Positions 26,808 to 35,823 of a stretch of DNA of 64,000 nucleotides are shown in pieces; position 1 is the first letter of the stretch, and every line of letters begins with the position of its first letter. Source of the DNA: DATMFV01 sp035555975 (lineage in GTDB: Bacteria > Verrucomicrobiota > Verrucomicrobiia > Chthoniobacterales > Chthoniobacteraceae); contig DATMFV010000084.1 of NCBI GenBank assembly GCA_035555975.1, forward strand, positions 22,146 through 86,145, written 5' to 3'. A program made the translations under genes and the position numbers. The notes beneath the pieces are model-generated. The model saw only the letters and a program-made list of their open reading frames with translations. It was not told the DNA's origin and ran no database searches.

Positions 26808-28202
26808 ATGAAAACGCCCCCAAGCTTGTTGAAGCCGTTTGGTAAGTCATCAGTTTTCCCTCCTGGTTCAGTGCTCGTCTGCCTGTTGTGCCTTGTTCTG
26901 GCTTCGACCGGTTCCGCACAAGACAAGATCTGGACGAACGGAGCTGGCAACGGTTCATGGGGCGGGGGCAATAATTGGAGTCCCGCCGGAGTCCCTACCG
27001 CCGCATCTGTGATTACAACCAACGTCGCCGGGAATACGAACACGACCGTCAGCGGTGGTTTCGCGATCAGCGGGATGATCGAAAATCGCGACTCGGGTAT
27101 CTGGACCATTCAGTCAACCAACAAGGTCGATGCGACGCTCAGCATTTCGGGAACCTTGTCGAAATCCGGGGAAAGTGTGCTTCGTTTTACTGGCAGCAGC
27201 AATACGCCTGCCGGAGCTGTAAATCTGAGCATCAGCCAAATCGAGATGGCGGGAGGCACCCTGGATTTCGGGGTCTTCAGCGGCGTGACCTCCCTCTCCT
27301 CGGGCGGTGTCCATGCGACCGGCGGATTGATCAAGTTCAACGTCCAAAACGATTACAACCTTGGCGCAGTCGTCATGGAAGGAGGCGTCCTCGAACTCAA
27401 CTCGGGCAACCATCCCGACTGGAAGATTATCGTCAATTCCCTCTCGGGCGTGGGCGGCTTCATCCAGGCAAGCACAGGGATCAACGCCAATACGACGACA
27501 CTCATTGCCAATCAAAGCGGCAACACCACGCTGGCTTCCACGCTTGAAGACGGGAATTCGGGAGCATCAGTGCTCGCTCTGCAAAAAAACGGCACGGGAA
27601 CCCTCGCACTTACCGGGGTCAACACGTACACTGGCGGCACGGTCGTTTCCGGTGGAGCCTTGCGAGTCGACGGTTCGATTACCGGAACCATAACGATTGA
27701 GGCGAACGGCACTCTCGGCGGCAGCGGGACTGTGGGAGACATTCTCCTTTCGGGCGGCACTCTCGCGTCCGAGGATGCGCCGGGCGTCTTGCATGCCACA
27801 AGCCTCGCCTGGAATTCCGGCGTCGTCGACCTGGCGCTCGGCGGCAGCCCGGAGCAATCCGACTTCCTTGATCTTTCAGGCAACTTCACTGGCTCCGGCC
27901 CGCTTCATTTCACTTTCGAGGACAACGGCTGGAAAGTCGGCACAACCTATGACCTGATCGGTTTCGAATCGACCAGCCTCAGCCTTGAAATGTTCGACTT
28001 CACCAACGGGGGAGGGTTCGCGGGCGTCTTCCAATGGAACAACACCGAAGACCCCGCCATACTCCAGTTTACATTGACTTCCGTGCCAGAACCGACCAGC
28101 GGTACGATCTTGACCATCCTCGGAGGCGGCTGGATTGTTGTCGCGGGATGCCGCCGCCTGCTGCGGTGCGGAGCAGATCGCGCTCGACAGGCCATTGTAT
28201 GA
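26808..28202 (+). CDS. PEP-CTERM protein with autotransporter-associated beta-strand repeat
   Basis: 464 residues from ATG 26808; an in-frame earlier start at 26766 would spoil the signal peptide. Signal peptide SSVFPPGSVLVCLLCLVLAS ends near TGSAQD. The body is low-complexity Ser/Thr/Gly beta-helix, including GTGTLALTGVNTYTGGTVV followed by GGALRVDGSI, the autotransporter-associated repeat. The end is a complete PEP-CTERM sorting signal: VPEPTSG, a hydrophobic helix ILTILGGGWIVVAG and CRRLLR. In this phylum such proteins are thought to be sorted by an exosortase to the cell surface or matrix. The stop overlaps the next start (ATGA). Confidence 0.82.
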   Translation: MKTPPSLLKPFGKSSVFPPGSVLVCLLCLVLASTGSAQDKIWTNGAGNGSWGGGNNWSPAGVPTAASVITTNVAGNTNTTVSGGFAISGMIENRDSGIWTIQSTNKVDATLSISGTLSKSGESVLRFTGSSNTPAGAVNLSISQIEMAGGTLDFGVFSGVTSLSSGGVHATGGLIKFNVQNDYNLGAVVMEGGVLELNSGNHPDWKIIVNSLSGVGGFIQASTGINANTTTLIANQSGNTTLASTLEDGNSGASVLALQKNGTGTLALTGVNTYTGGTVVSGGALRVDGSITGTITIEANGTLGGSGTVGDILLSGGTLASEDAPGVLHATSLAWNSGVVDLALGGSPEQSDFLDLSGNFTGSGPLHFTFEDNGWKVGTTYDLIGFESTSLSLEMFDFTNGGGFAGVFQWNNTEDPAILQFTLTSVPEPTSGTILTILGGGWIVVAGCRRLLRCGADRARQAIV

Positions 28203-29077
28203 GAAAACCCAGCCATTCGCAAACCGCGCCTCAAATCGTCTTTCACCTGATCGGCAGCGGCGCGGTTCGCTTTAATCCGAAGCGGGGCGGCACCAGCCAG
28301 CTCCTGGAGCTTGGAGAGGAAAAATTCCTGGTCGATTGCGGCCGTTCGGCCGTCGACAGCCTGATCCAGTCAGACATTCCCATTGAAGGAATCGGCACGG
28401 TCTTCATTACGCATCTGCATTTCGACCACATTTGTGACTTGGCGCACTTCATCCTTCTCTCATGGGTTTATGGACGAAGTGAGCCATTGAAGTTCATCGG
28501 CCCCAGGGGGCTCAAGGAGTTTCTCGAAAAGGGAGTCCGGCAGGCATTTTCCGAAGACATTCGTAGCCGCCTCGGCCACGGGAAAGAAGCAACCGGGTTG
28601 TATTGGACCACCGTGGAACTGGAGAGCGCCGGATGCTGTTATGAAACCGACGGGGTGACGGTTCACGCATTGGATACTTCTCATGCCGGTCTGCCGAACT
28701 TCCATTACCGGTTTGACACCGGCGGAAAACGAATCTTTATCAGCAGTGACACGGAGCCTGACCAACGGATAGCCACCTTTGCCAAAGGCGCGGACCTAAT
28801 GGTGATGGAATGCAGCGGCACCCGGGCCTTTCTCGATAGCGTCCCATGGGGGCACTGGCATCTGGCGCCTGAGGATGTTGCCGAACTTGCCGCCATGGCG
28901 GATGCAAAGCGAGTGATCCTCAAGCACCTTGTCATGGAAAGCTGGTCCACCGATCCGCAGCTTTCGGAGAAAATGGCGCAAACAATCCGGAGTGGATACA
29001 AAGGCGCGGTGGAGGTGGGATTCGACGGAATGCGGATCACCATCTCCGCCTGTTCCAAGCACCTGACAATACCGTAA
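28199..29077 (+). CDS. MBL-fold metallo-hydrolase (ribonuclease Z-like)
   Basis: 292 residues from ATG 28199, overlapping the PEP-CTERM stop by 4 bases. The metal-binding signature is THLHFDHICD, with later ligands in HALDTSHAGLPNF, FISSDTEPD and ILKHLVMES. The strand FLVDCGRSA before the first motif and the overall length fit the RNase Z/ElaC-like branch, which also includes phosphodiesterases and phosphonate/lactone hydrolases. No signal peptide is present. Translational coupling to a surface protein is odd and suggests a functional tie, though the substrate is unknown. Nothing of the exosortase system is nearby. Confidence 0.78.
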   Translation: MRKPSHSQTAPQIVFHLIGSGAVRFNPKRGGTSQLLELGEEKFLVDCGRSAVDSLIQSDIPIEGIGTVFITHLHFDHICDLAHFILLSWVYGRSEPLKFIGPRGLKEFLEKGVRQAFSEDIRSRLGHGKEATGLYWTTVELESAGCCYETDGVTVHALDTSHAGLPNFHYRFDTGGKRIFISSDTEPDQRIATFAKGADLMVMECSGTRAFLDSVPWGHWHLAPEDVAELAAMADAKRVILKHLVMESWSTDPQLSEKMAQTIRSGYKGAVEVGFDGMRITISACSKHLTIP

Positions 29078-29223
29078 AAGGAAGCCCCTTTGGACCGAAG
29101 TTCGATGATGCCGTCTGAATACTCCTCAAGCAGTTGAAATTTTACGGATGGCTCCTTCCGAAAATTTCTGACGGCAGCCTCAAACAGCGACTTCTGAGGT
29201 GCGGGAGAACGTTCTGATTTCAT
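29078..29223 (-). pseudogene. truncated mobilization-associated-type ORF
   Basis: A minus-strand frame from ATG 29223 reads MKSERSPAPQKSLFEAAVRN, then KFQLLEEYSDGIIELRSKGASFYGI. At about 29077 it runs into codons that lie opposite the MBL gene, so the real homology ends there. The pattern I-ELR-KGAS---I is common in small plasmid and mobilization proteins, with an HTH-like helix pair. It therefore looks like the first ~48 codons of a gene cut off by the junction with the glycan locus. The 22-nt repeat array lies directly upstream of its start codon. Confidence 0.45.
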
Positions 29224-29229
29224 AGTCAA

Positions 29230-29735
29230 CAACTCAATCCGGGATTCAACCAACGGCGGAATGGCAGCGGACCGAGCGTGAACCGACCAGCAGCCAGCCG
29301 TGGGACGACCGCAACTCGACGATGATCCATCGAAGGGCCGAAGCTGAACCGAGTTCGAACCAACCGCGGACCTCCTATGAGCCGGGCACGAAACGATCCA
29401 GAGACAGGCACGGGTCGACAATGGATCAAGGGTGAAATCATGGCAAACCCACCATGCGCCTTCCATGAACGAACATCGGTGCAATGATGGTCACGTTGTG
29501 AGCCAATGAAGGGCGAAGCATAGAACGACCATGCGCCAGTCTCGAACCGAGAATGGGCCAAAGCTGGGACAATCACGGGCCAACCGTAAGCTTTCCGAGA
29601 GCCAGACTTAAAGCAACGGCAAGCCAACGGAGAGTCAATGATGGACCTGGCCTGGCACGCAGGTGGACCAACCGTGAACCATCGTGAGCCACTCTCTGGA
29701 ATTATGACGATCATGCGTTGAACCAAGCATCAGCC
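29230..29735. repeat. degenerate 22-nt (11+11) phased repeat array
   Basis: From 29230 the sequence can be cut into consecutive 22-base units without a gap: one weaker unit, then 19 exact units from 29252 to 29669, a 21-base unit (29670-29690), and two weaker ones to 29735. Conserved columns in the 20 core units: purine at 2 (20/20), pyrimidine at 6 (19/20), purine at 7 (20/20, G in 17), purine at 8 (19/20), pyrimidine at 11 (20/20, C in 17), G at 18 in most, and CC at 21-22 in most. Columns 6-11 (YGRNNC) and 17-22 (YGRRCC) are the same motif 11 bases apart. No two units are identical and there are no spacers. Function unknown. Confidence 0.7.
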
Positions 29736-29742
29736 GCGCATT

Positions 29743-29759
29743 CCTGACGATTCGTCAGG
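29743..29759. other. perfect 7-bp hairpin at the end of the repeat array
   Basis: CCTGACG-ATT-CGTCAGG begins 8 bases after the last recognisable unit. No T-run follows on the plus strand, so it is not a standard terminator. CGTCAGT and ACTGACG recur as a wider inverted repeat at 30237-30243 and 30280-30286. Confidence 0.5.
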
Positions 29760-29893
29760 GGTCAGGCGTCCACTCTTTAAACACTCATCCATTCGTAGCA
29801 CCCTTGTGCGAACCTCCCGCGCTCGTATCGGCGAAACCCGCACGGCGGACGCTTACCTATCTTTGCACATTTCGTGATGCACCCTGCTCCAGT

Positions 29894-30124
29894 TCAGGCT
29901 AGCCAACCCACCAAAAACCAGTAAAACAAACTCCACAGGCCGACAGTATGAGGTTCGACGCCAGACTTCGTGGCAATCTCTTGATTGGATTCGTCGGCAG
30001 CGCAAAGAAGAACCATGCGAGCCCGCAAGGCAAGGCTTGTTACCCCTATTCGGCTTCGCGCCAAACGCTCCAATGCGATGCGATTGGCTTCGGTCAATGC
30101 AATAGGAGGAAGCATTTTAGGCAT
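29894..30124 (-). pseudogene. IS630-family transposase, N-terminal fragment
   Basis: 76 codons from ATG 30124. PIALTEANRIALERLARSRI and LRARMVLLCAADESNQEIAT, followed by GVEPHTVGLW, give the N-terminal helix-turn-helix of IS630-type transposases. After HTVGLW, where the family continues RRRF and then the DDE domain, the sequence turns to unrelated residues (SLFYWFLVGWLA) and stops. The catalytic domain is missing, so the fragment is inactive. No terminal inverted repeats were identified. Confidence 0.65.
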
Positions 30125-30701
30125 GGAGGTATTGTAAGCATTTATGGTGCCGTTTACTTACCGCACGATGCACCAGACGCAATTCCAGATCTAACGGAAT
30201 GAGTAAAGTCTGAACATGAAACAACCAATGGCAACACGTCAGTCCTCTTGGAAAAACAATCCGAAGGAAGCTTCTTATTACTGACGGTCTGCACGAATGA
30301 GGATCAGCGTTCACTTTCAGGAGGACACGTCAACACACAGGCCACGCCACTCCGCAAATAGAGCAAAAAAGTACTGCATAAGTTAAAAGACCCTTACATT
30401 GACCCCAATCATCCACTGAATGGCGTCAGTTTGCCCACTGACTCTTATAGAATCGCGAACACGCATGCCTAATATGTTACGGTAAACGCCGCTTCAGCTA
30501 ATTGGCATACCAAGTGGCCGGATGATGTGCGCATGGCAGGATGCATCCACTGGGGGTAGAGTTTCCCTACACGCGCGACGAAGGAAAATGTAAGCCTGAG
30601 TGCAAGACACTTCTACCGCGAGGTGAAGCCTAAAAGAAGTCGAAAAAGAACTTTAGACCTATGAACAAGTTCCCTGCGTATATGATGCGATAGCACCCAG
30701 G
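30125..30701. other. unassigned intergenic region
   Basis: 577 bases with no convincing ORF. It holds the CGTCAGT/ACTGACG inverted repeat (30237-30286) and otherwise nothing I can name. Base composition is lower in GC than the glycan locus. It may contain the lost end of the IS630 element or the 3' region of the Hachiman operon. Confidence 0.4.
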
Positions 30702-31439
30702 TTACTGAAAGCGCAGTGGACGCTTCACCATTAGAGATATTGTTCTGGTTCCTGGCGGTCTAGACTTAGCCACTATGCGCAAAATGGCTACCTTGTGGTG
30801 GTAGGTTTGGAATTCAAGGGCAACTGTGTCATCTAAAAAATGCGTCGACAATTGCGCATCCTTCGAAGCCGTGAGTGTCTTTGCTGGAATGGTGAGCTCC
30901 CATCCTTTCAATTTGCGAAACTCGTTGACAATGGTCCCAAACGGCGGCTTCGCATGACTGAGGTTGGCGTCCGCATAGACTAAAGAGTTGCCCGTAATAT
31001 CACATTCAATTTCACCGTCGGCGTTCGCGAAGTGGTCAAACTGCCGTTGCTTCATTTGCAAGAGATCGCGCGCAACTACATTATGGCAGGCATCGTAAAA
31101 CTCCTGCAACTGAGACTTGGGAGTGCCGTCCACAGCCTTGATGTAGCTGAAATCGGTTGCTGTTGAGTCGGTTCGTATAACCCAAAAGCCTGAGCTGGAC
31201 CAGCCGTCGCCTTTGTTCAATCGGCGTTCGAATCTCTCGATTCCCTGGCCGATCTTGGGGGCTCCTTCGGCAATCAGCACATCGAATCGTTCCAGTAGGG
31301 CGGAGAGATCGCTGTGGTCGTCATACTCGGTGACGACATCACCATCTGCGTACCGCCCTAGCATAGCTTTGAAATGCTGCTTTGCAGCTGATTTCGTTCT
31401 CCAGATCCGACCATTCGACAATTCAACGGATTTAGCCAT
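30702..31439 (-). CDS. DUF3223 (DCL-like) protein, third gene of the Hachiman operon
   Basis: 245 residues. The N-terminal half carries the DUF3223 pattern: AAKQHFKAMLGRYADGD and EYDDHSDLSALLERF, a conserved K-GQGIERFE, then SSSGFWVIRTDSTATDFSYI followed by KAVDG. The C-terminal half (TIVNEFRKLKGWELTIPAKT) is unassigned. DUF3223 resembles the plant DCL domain implicated in rRNA processing; its bacterial role is unknown. The start codon overlaps the hamB stop (TAATG), so it is translated with the Hachiman genes and is probably an extra component or regulator. No nuclease motif is evident. Confidence 0.65.
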   Translation of the reverse strand: MAKSVELSNGRIWRTKSAAKQHFKAMLGRYADGDVVTEYDDHSDLSALLERFDVLIAEGAPKIGQGIERFERRLNKGDGWSSSGFWVIRTDSTATDFSYIKAVDGTPKSQLQEFYDACHNVVARDLLQMKQRQFDHFANADGEIECDITGNSLVYADANLSHAKPPFGTIVNEFRKLKGWELTIPAKTLTASKDAQLSTHFLDDTVALEFQTYHHKVAILRIVAKSRPPGTRTISLMVKRPLRFQ

Positions 31440-34048
31440 TAATCCTCCTCCTTTAAGAAGAACTTCACGAGCACTCTGTCACGCACCTCGCGGACGACAA
31501 TTGCCGGTAGCCCCATGCTATCGAGGTCCTCGCGACGTTCCTTTACCCACTCTAAACAGCCTACCTCATCCAGATTATCGAGCGCGATGACCTCGTACAA
31601 GGCCACGGCGCTGATGCGAGATATTCCGAGTTCCATAAGTGAGCGCATTGTAATGGATGTTACACCAAATTCAAGAGCGATACCAATGTCTAACTCGCTA
31701 TCTATAAGGTCTTCTCGTCCAATTTCTTTCAGATGTTGGTTCAAAACGTCAATGTAAGCGGAAAAATATCTCGGCGCAAGAAAACGGGCGGTTCCCTCGA
31801 TAAGTTCAAGGGTTTGTCGGATTACCTTTGCTGTATCGAATGAGATACCATGTCGTTGATAATACTTTATGCGTTGACGAATTATTGTTGGCAACGAAAA
31901 GCCTTTCATCCATTCGAGAACGATTACCGCGTGAAGCGGAATAAGCGCGACGGGCAAAAAAACAGCAAGTACATGTTCGTTGAGCCGCTTCATGATCTCA
32001 GTAAAGCGGTCGTAGGCATCGTCGCTCTCCGATGGTGCCAGAAGCAGATCCTCAGGTGAACCAGGGTAACCTCTGAAATAGGCTAGAAGACGCTCAAGAC
32101 CGAATAGGCTGACGCCAGGATTACGTGGGCCGATCTCCGGGTTCACGCTTATGTCAGCGGTCGTCTGCGCAAACACGTCTTCGAGCTTCTGGATATCCGC
32201 TTCGGATTTGCGTTTGGCCCACGGAGAGGTCGCAAGAGAGCGTTCGCGCATATAGGTGGCGGTCAGGTACGCGCTAACCTGTTCGAATGCTTTTATTTGG
32301 TCGGAGGCCGGAGCTTCTGCGTTCGACCGTGCGGAAATATAGGCGATGAGATCGTCGAGTTTAGATAAGGCCGCGTCCGTCTCACGACGGATTGGGTAGC
32401 GCGTCCGCTGCGGCACCCCTGATTCCCAGACGCTTTTGTCGAAGGCATCGATACAAATGATGTTTCCCTGGAACTCATCGCCCCATCGCCCCGCCCGCCC
32501 CGCAAGATTCCAAAAATCTTGGGGCTCCATCTGGTTTCCCCTTCCCCTTTTTGGACCACGGACAACGATGGTTCTACATGAAAGGTTGACTCCTTCGATC
32601 AGGGTCGACGTACATACGAGAAACTTCAGCTTACCCGTCCTGAAAAGACGCTCGATTTCCAGCCTTACTAGGGAAGGCATGTTGCCATAATGAAATGCCA
32701 CACCGCGCTCTACCAGTGCCGCAAGTATATAACTCTTGTGTACACACTTCCGAGCGAGCTCAGCCAGATCGGTTAACTCTCGATCGATTTCGTGCTGCTT
32801 TTCGGCGAATTGGCTGATCAGCAAAGCAATCGCTTCTGCTTCGGCGGCTCCATTGGCGTAAACCAGGGTGCCGCCTCGCTCACCAACAGATGCAGCTATG
32901 AAAGCAAGGCGCTTTTTTATTGAATTTGGCTTACTTCTTAGGGTCAAGGTACCGATAGGCAGGTAGTCTTCGCCGTAGCGAAGCTGTAAGGCCCACTTAG
33001 TAGGTTTCGCCGGAACCTGATGAACGACGATAATATTCTGCAAAACTGTCGCAACATCGCTATCCACAGCACGTTTCGGCGTGAATTCTGGGGCATCCTC
33101 CAGAAGGACTTCGGGGTTTTGAGTAGCGGGACTCACAAAAGCGACACGCATATTTGGACTCGCGCGTAAGAGGCGCTCGATTGCGTCCTGAAGGATAACC
33201 CCCCGTTGGGAATCTCCGATCTTCTGAGCTTCGTCGACCACGACCAAGTCTACGTCAAGTTGGTCTTTCGTGAGGTTTGCGAGTAGATGGAGGCGCTCTT
33301 GAGTGAACACAAGCACGCACTTCTTAGATTCCGCCATCGTGGCGCTGAATTTTTGTGCTGAAGGGAGGGAGGACACCTCCGCATTGATGTTGGACTCCGC
33401 CAAAATCTCCGTGAGCGAGACTTCGATCTCCGAGACTAGAGCGCGCGTTGGAGCAAGATAAACGACGCAACGGATCTTCTCTGCGCCCAGTGAGTCCACA
33501 AGCCACTTCAGAACAAGATACGTCTTGCCGGATGCTGTTGGAGCAGAAGCGGACAACCATACCTTATCTTGGGCAGCCGCTGACCAAAAATTCAATTGGA
33601 ATTCGTTGACAGCCAAGCGCTCTCCACTCGACTGAAGAAGTATGGAACTTTCCAACTGTCTTCGTTGATCCTCAATGCGCAATCCAATCCCAAGCCGCGA
33701 TTCCAGTCCGGGTTGCAATTGCTTCCGTTGTTCGGCAAGAATGACAGATCGCTGGTTCGAAAGTTTGTTGAACAGGATTGCAGCCGCATCCCTGACCGGT
33801 ACGGGCGTTGAAAGCAGCATTGCCCCAGTTGCAATTCGTAGACTCGCCTCCTTATGTGCTCGCTTGTCCGATCTGGCGAGAATGCTCGCTGCAAAGAGCA
33901 ATCGCCGCCAGTCGAACTCGACGTTCTCAAGCGATGAGTCCTTAGTAACGTTGTCGAGTTCCAGTAATGTCGTGGCAAGGCAGAGGTGCCGAAGTTCATT
34001 CTTCAATGACGCTTCGAATAGCCAGTCCTGAAGTTCACTCTCGGTCAT
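31439..34048 (-). CDS. hamB: Hachiman helicase HamB
   Basis: 869 residues, superfamily 2 helicase. Motif I is APTASGKTY (169-177), motif Ia LAPTRALVSE, motif II VVDEAQKIGD (270-279), motif III FVSPATQ, and motif VI NLAGRAGRWG. The long helical N- and C-terminal parts fit the Ski2-like HamB type. In Hachiman, HamB surveys DNA and restrains the HamA nuclease until phage attack. The ATG overlaps the hamA stop (34045-34048, ATGA). The operon has lower GC than the flanking glycan locus, consistent with acquisition. Confidence 0.82.
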   Translation of the reverse strand: MTESELQDWLFEASLKNELRHLCLATTLLELDNVTKDSSLENVEFDWRRLLFAASILARSDKRAHKEASLRIATGAMLLSTPVPVRDAAAILFNKLSNQRSVILAEQRKQLQPGLESRLGIGLRIEDQRRQLESSILLQSSGERLAVNEFQLNFWSAAAQDKVWLSASAPTASGKTYLVLKWLVDSLGAEKIRCVVYLAPTRALVSEIEVSLTEILAESNINAEVSSLPSAQKFSATMAESKKCVLVFTQERLHLLANLTKDQLDVDLVVVDEAQKIGDSQRGVILQDAIERLLRASPNMRVAFVSPATQNPEVLLEDAPEFTPKRAVDSDVATVLQNIIVVHQVPAKPTKWALQLRYGEDYLPIGTLTLRSKPNSIKKRLAFIAASVGERGGTLVYANGAAEAEAIALLISQFAEKQHEIDRELTDLAELARKCVHKSYILAALVERGVAFHYGNMPSLVRLEIERLFRTGKLKFLVCTSTLIEGVNLSCRTIVVRGPKRGRGNQMEPQDFWNLAGRAGRWGDEFQGNIICIDAFDKSVWESGVPQRTRYPIRRETDAALSKLDDLIAYISARSNAEAPASDQIKAFEQVSAYLTATYMRERSLATSPWAKRKSEADIQKLEDVFAQTTADISVNPEIGPRNPGVSLFGLERLLAYFRGYPGSPEDLLLAPSESDDAYDRFTEIMKRLNEHVLAVFLPVALIPLHAVIVLEWMKGFSLPTIIRQRIKYYQRHGISFDTAKVIRQTLELIEGTARFLAPRYFSAYIDVLNQHLKEIGREDLIDSELDIGIALEFGVTSITMRSLMELGISRISAVALYEVIALDNLDEVGCLEWVKERREDLDSMGLPAIVVREVRDRVLVKFFLKEED

Positions 34049-35010
34049 GATTGTCCCATTGCCTGAAGGAACGCCTCTCTAAATTTTTCCACGGAAGGTA
34101 AGGGTATGCAGAGAAAGTGGATCTCGAAATGCTCAAGCTTTTCAGCTGTCAGACGACGTCCAACTGCGGCTTTCCAGTTTTCCAGACCCACCTTCGCCGC
34201 TGATACCATGTCCTCTAGTACGCCCTTGACTTCACTAGAAGGATAGAAATCTGCATTGAAGGCAACCAAGGCAACGCCGCAGTGTTCTATGCAGTTTGAC
34301 AGAGGCGATGTCGTGTCGAAATAACGTTTAAACGCTGCCGACAAGAGCGGATCACCAAGATCGGCTTTGTCGCTGAGAAGAAGGAGGTCTCGCTCGCGCG
34401 AGGAATTCTCATTATCCTCCTCTATAATAAACGGAGCCAGTGACTTAAGACAGTCCCGAATGGCATCGGCCGGAACGTCGTAGACTTTCGACTCACCCCA
34501 GTATAATTTTAATCGACCGTCGCCAGTAACGGCAGCATAGACACCATCAGTGCCGTGATAATGCATCCGCGTATCTGTCTTTAGGTCCATCTTGCACAGA
34601 ACGTGCGGCAGCCCGAGGAAACGCTCCGCTAACAAAAACAGAAGCATCTCACCTCCCTCACCCGTGGTGGCAAGGTCCGTGAAAACTCCACGCGCTTCGT
34701 GATGAAGCTTGGAAATTGCAGAGGTAGAGCGGAATCGCGCATCGCGCTCTTTCGCCTCTTCAATGCGTTTTCGGGGAATCGCGTAGTCGGCGGCCGCGCT
34801 GCGCATGAATTCGGCAAGACGCTTGACCTTGACCTTCCCGTTTGCGTCGGTGGCGAGGCAGTGGCAATGCACCGTGACCCTGTGACCCTCAATCTCAATG
34901 TCTCGTTCGACGAGATGCAGATGGACTCCCAACTCTTCAGGATCGCCCGACAGTATTGCGTCGAGTTCCTCGCTCGTAAACCCTGCCACCTTTAGTTTCT
35001 CCAAGCCCAT
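34045..35010 (-). CDS. hamA: Hachiman effector nuclease HamA (DUF1837)
   Basis: 321 residues from ATG 35010; the frame is open to 35307 but the extra residues look non-coding. The DUF1837 core shows EGGEMLLFLLAERFLGLP (Glu121), KMDLKTDTRMHYHGTDGVY (Asp155) and LKLYWGESKVYDV (Glu173, Lys175): a PD-(D/E)xK-type set E-D-ExK with all four residues kept. HamA is the DNA nuclease of Hachiman, held inactive by HamB. No clear ribosome binding site precedes the ATG. It is the first gene of a three-gene overlapping operon (hamA, hamB, DUF3223). Confidence 0.82.
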   Translation of the reverse strand: MGLEKLKVAGFTSEELDAILSGDPEELGVHLHLVERDIEIEGHRVTVHCHCLATDANGKVKVKRLAEFMRSAAADYAIPRKRIEEAKERDARFRSTSAISKLHHEARGVFTDLATTGEGGEMLLFLLAERFLGLPHVLCKMDLKTDTRMHYHGTDGVYAAVTGDGRLKLYWGESKVYDVPADAIRDCLKSLAPFIIEEDNENSSRERDLLLLSDKADLGDPLLSAAFKRYFDTTSPLSNCIEHCGVALVAFNADFYPSSEVKGVLEDMVSAAKVGLENWKAAVGRRLTAEKLEHFEIHFLCIPLPSVEKFREAFLQAMGQS

Positions 35011-35823
35011 AATTTTCGGAATTGTGGGTTCATTTCGATGCGATAGCAAGCGAATAACGGAATCTCCGCCCTTCGAATTGCTTTGAAATATAGGACGTGG
35101 CGGATGGCGGCGACGATTGCCGAAGAAGGTGGGCACCGACGAGCAGATCATTGCAAACGCCTTTCTCACCTTCGACAACACCGCAAGGCTGCATTCGTTT
35201 GAAGGTCGGTGGAAGCTTTTATAGCTTTTCGTGAAGAAGATTCGAGTTGACCGATTGGCCCCGAAAAGAGATCCCATTCCCGCCGATTCGCAGACATGGA
35301 AAACCAAAATACGAACTCAATGGTATTCGGTCAACTTGGAAATTTCCGCAGTCGACTTGGTTCCAGTCATTTACGAATACCGGACTTTGAATTCGCATTT
35401 AAAGCAAGCTGGCGGGGTAGAGGCTTCCACAATCCCGGTTGAGGAACGCCGTCGGAGCCCCCATCGACCTGCGTCCACGCGATGTGGAGAAGTCGGCATC
35501 CTCAACAACATGGTCTTCAAAGAACTCCGCCGCCTACCTCCATGAGTGGCCCAAAAAACTTCAGCAAGACCTCCGCTTGATTCTCTCGGCCGCATCCTCG
35601 GCACAAAAAGACACGGACCCCATCTTGGGTATTGAGCAAAGGGAATCATTGACTGAAACCCAGGTTTTCCCGGAAGATTCATCCCAAAAATGGAATATGG
35701 GGGAAGCATCTCTCCTCCCGAACATTCTCCGCTAAAGCCGCAAGTCATGGAGCCTATGCTCGCTTGAGTGAAAGTCGCCTCTCCAAGACGGGACGGTCGA
35801 TCCGTCTACACTGTCCGATTCAG
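35011..35823. other. unassigned region upstream of hamA
   Basis: About 800 bases with only short overlapping frames on both strands (the longest are 35371-35748 minus, 125 codons, and 35439-35735 plus, 98 codons). Neither shows a recognisable motif or sensible residue mix. The hamA promoter must lie near 35011-35150. The rest is probably decayed sequence. Confidence 0.4.

Noticed and set aside
29226..29726. 166-codon minus-strand ORF across the 22-nt array
   Set aside because: The repeating motif lacks stop codons in several frames, so openness is expected. Residues are compositionally odd and the repeat period is not a multiple of three.
29230..29735. Array as a CRISPR locus
   Set aside because: Units follow each other without spacers, none is identical to another, and no cas gene is present.
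35011..35307. N-terminal extension of HamA
   Set aside because: The upstream residues are irregular and basic, while the family start fits ATG 35010.
35371..35748. 125-codon minus-strand ORF upstream of hamA
   Set aside because: No motif, poor residue mix and overlapping equally long frames on the other strand.
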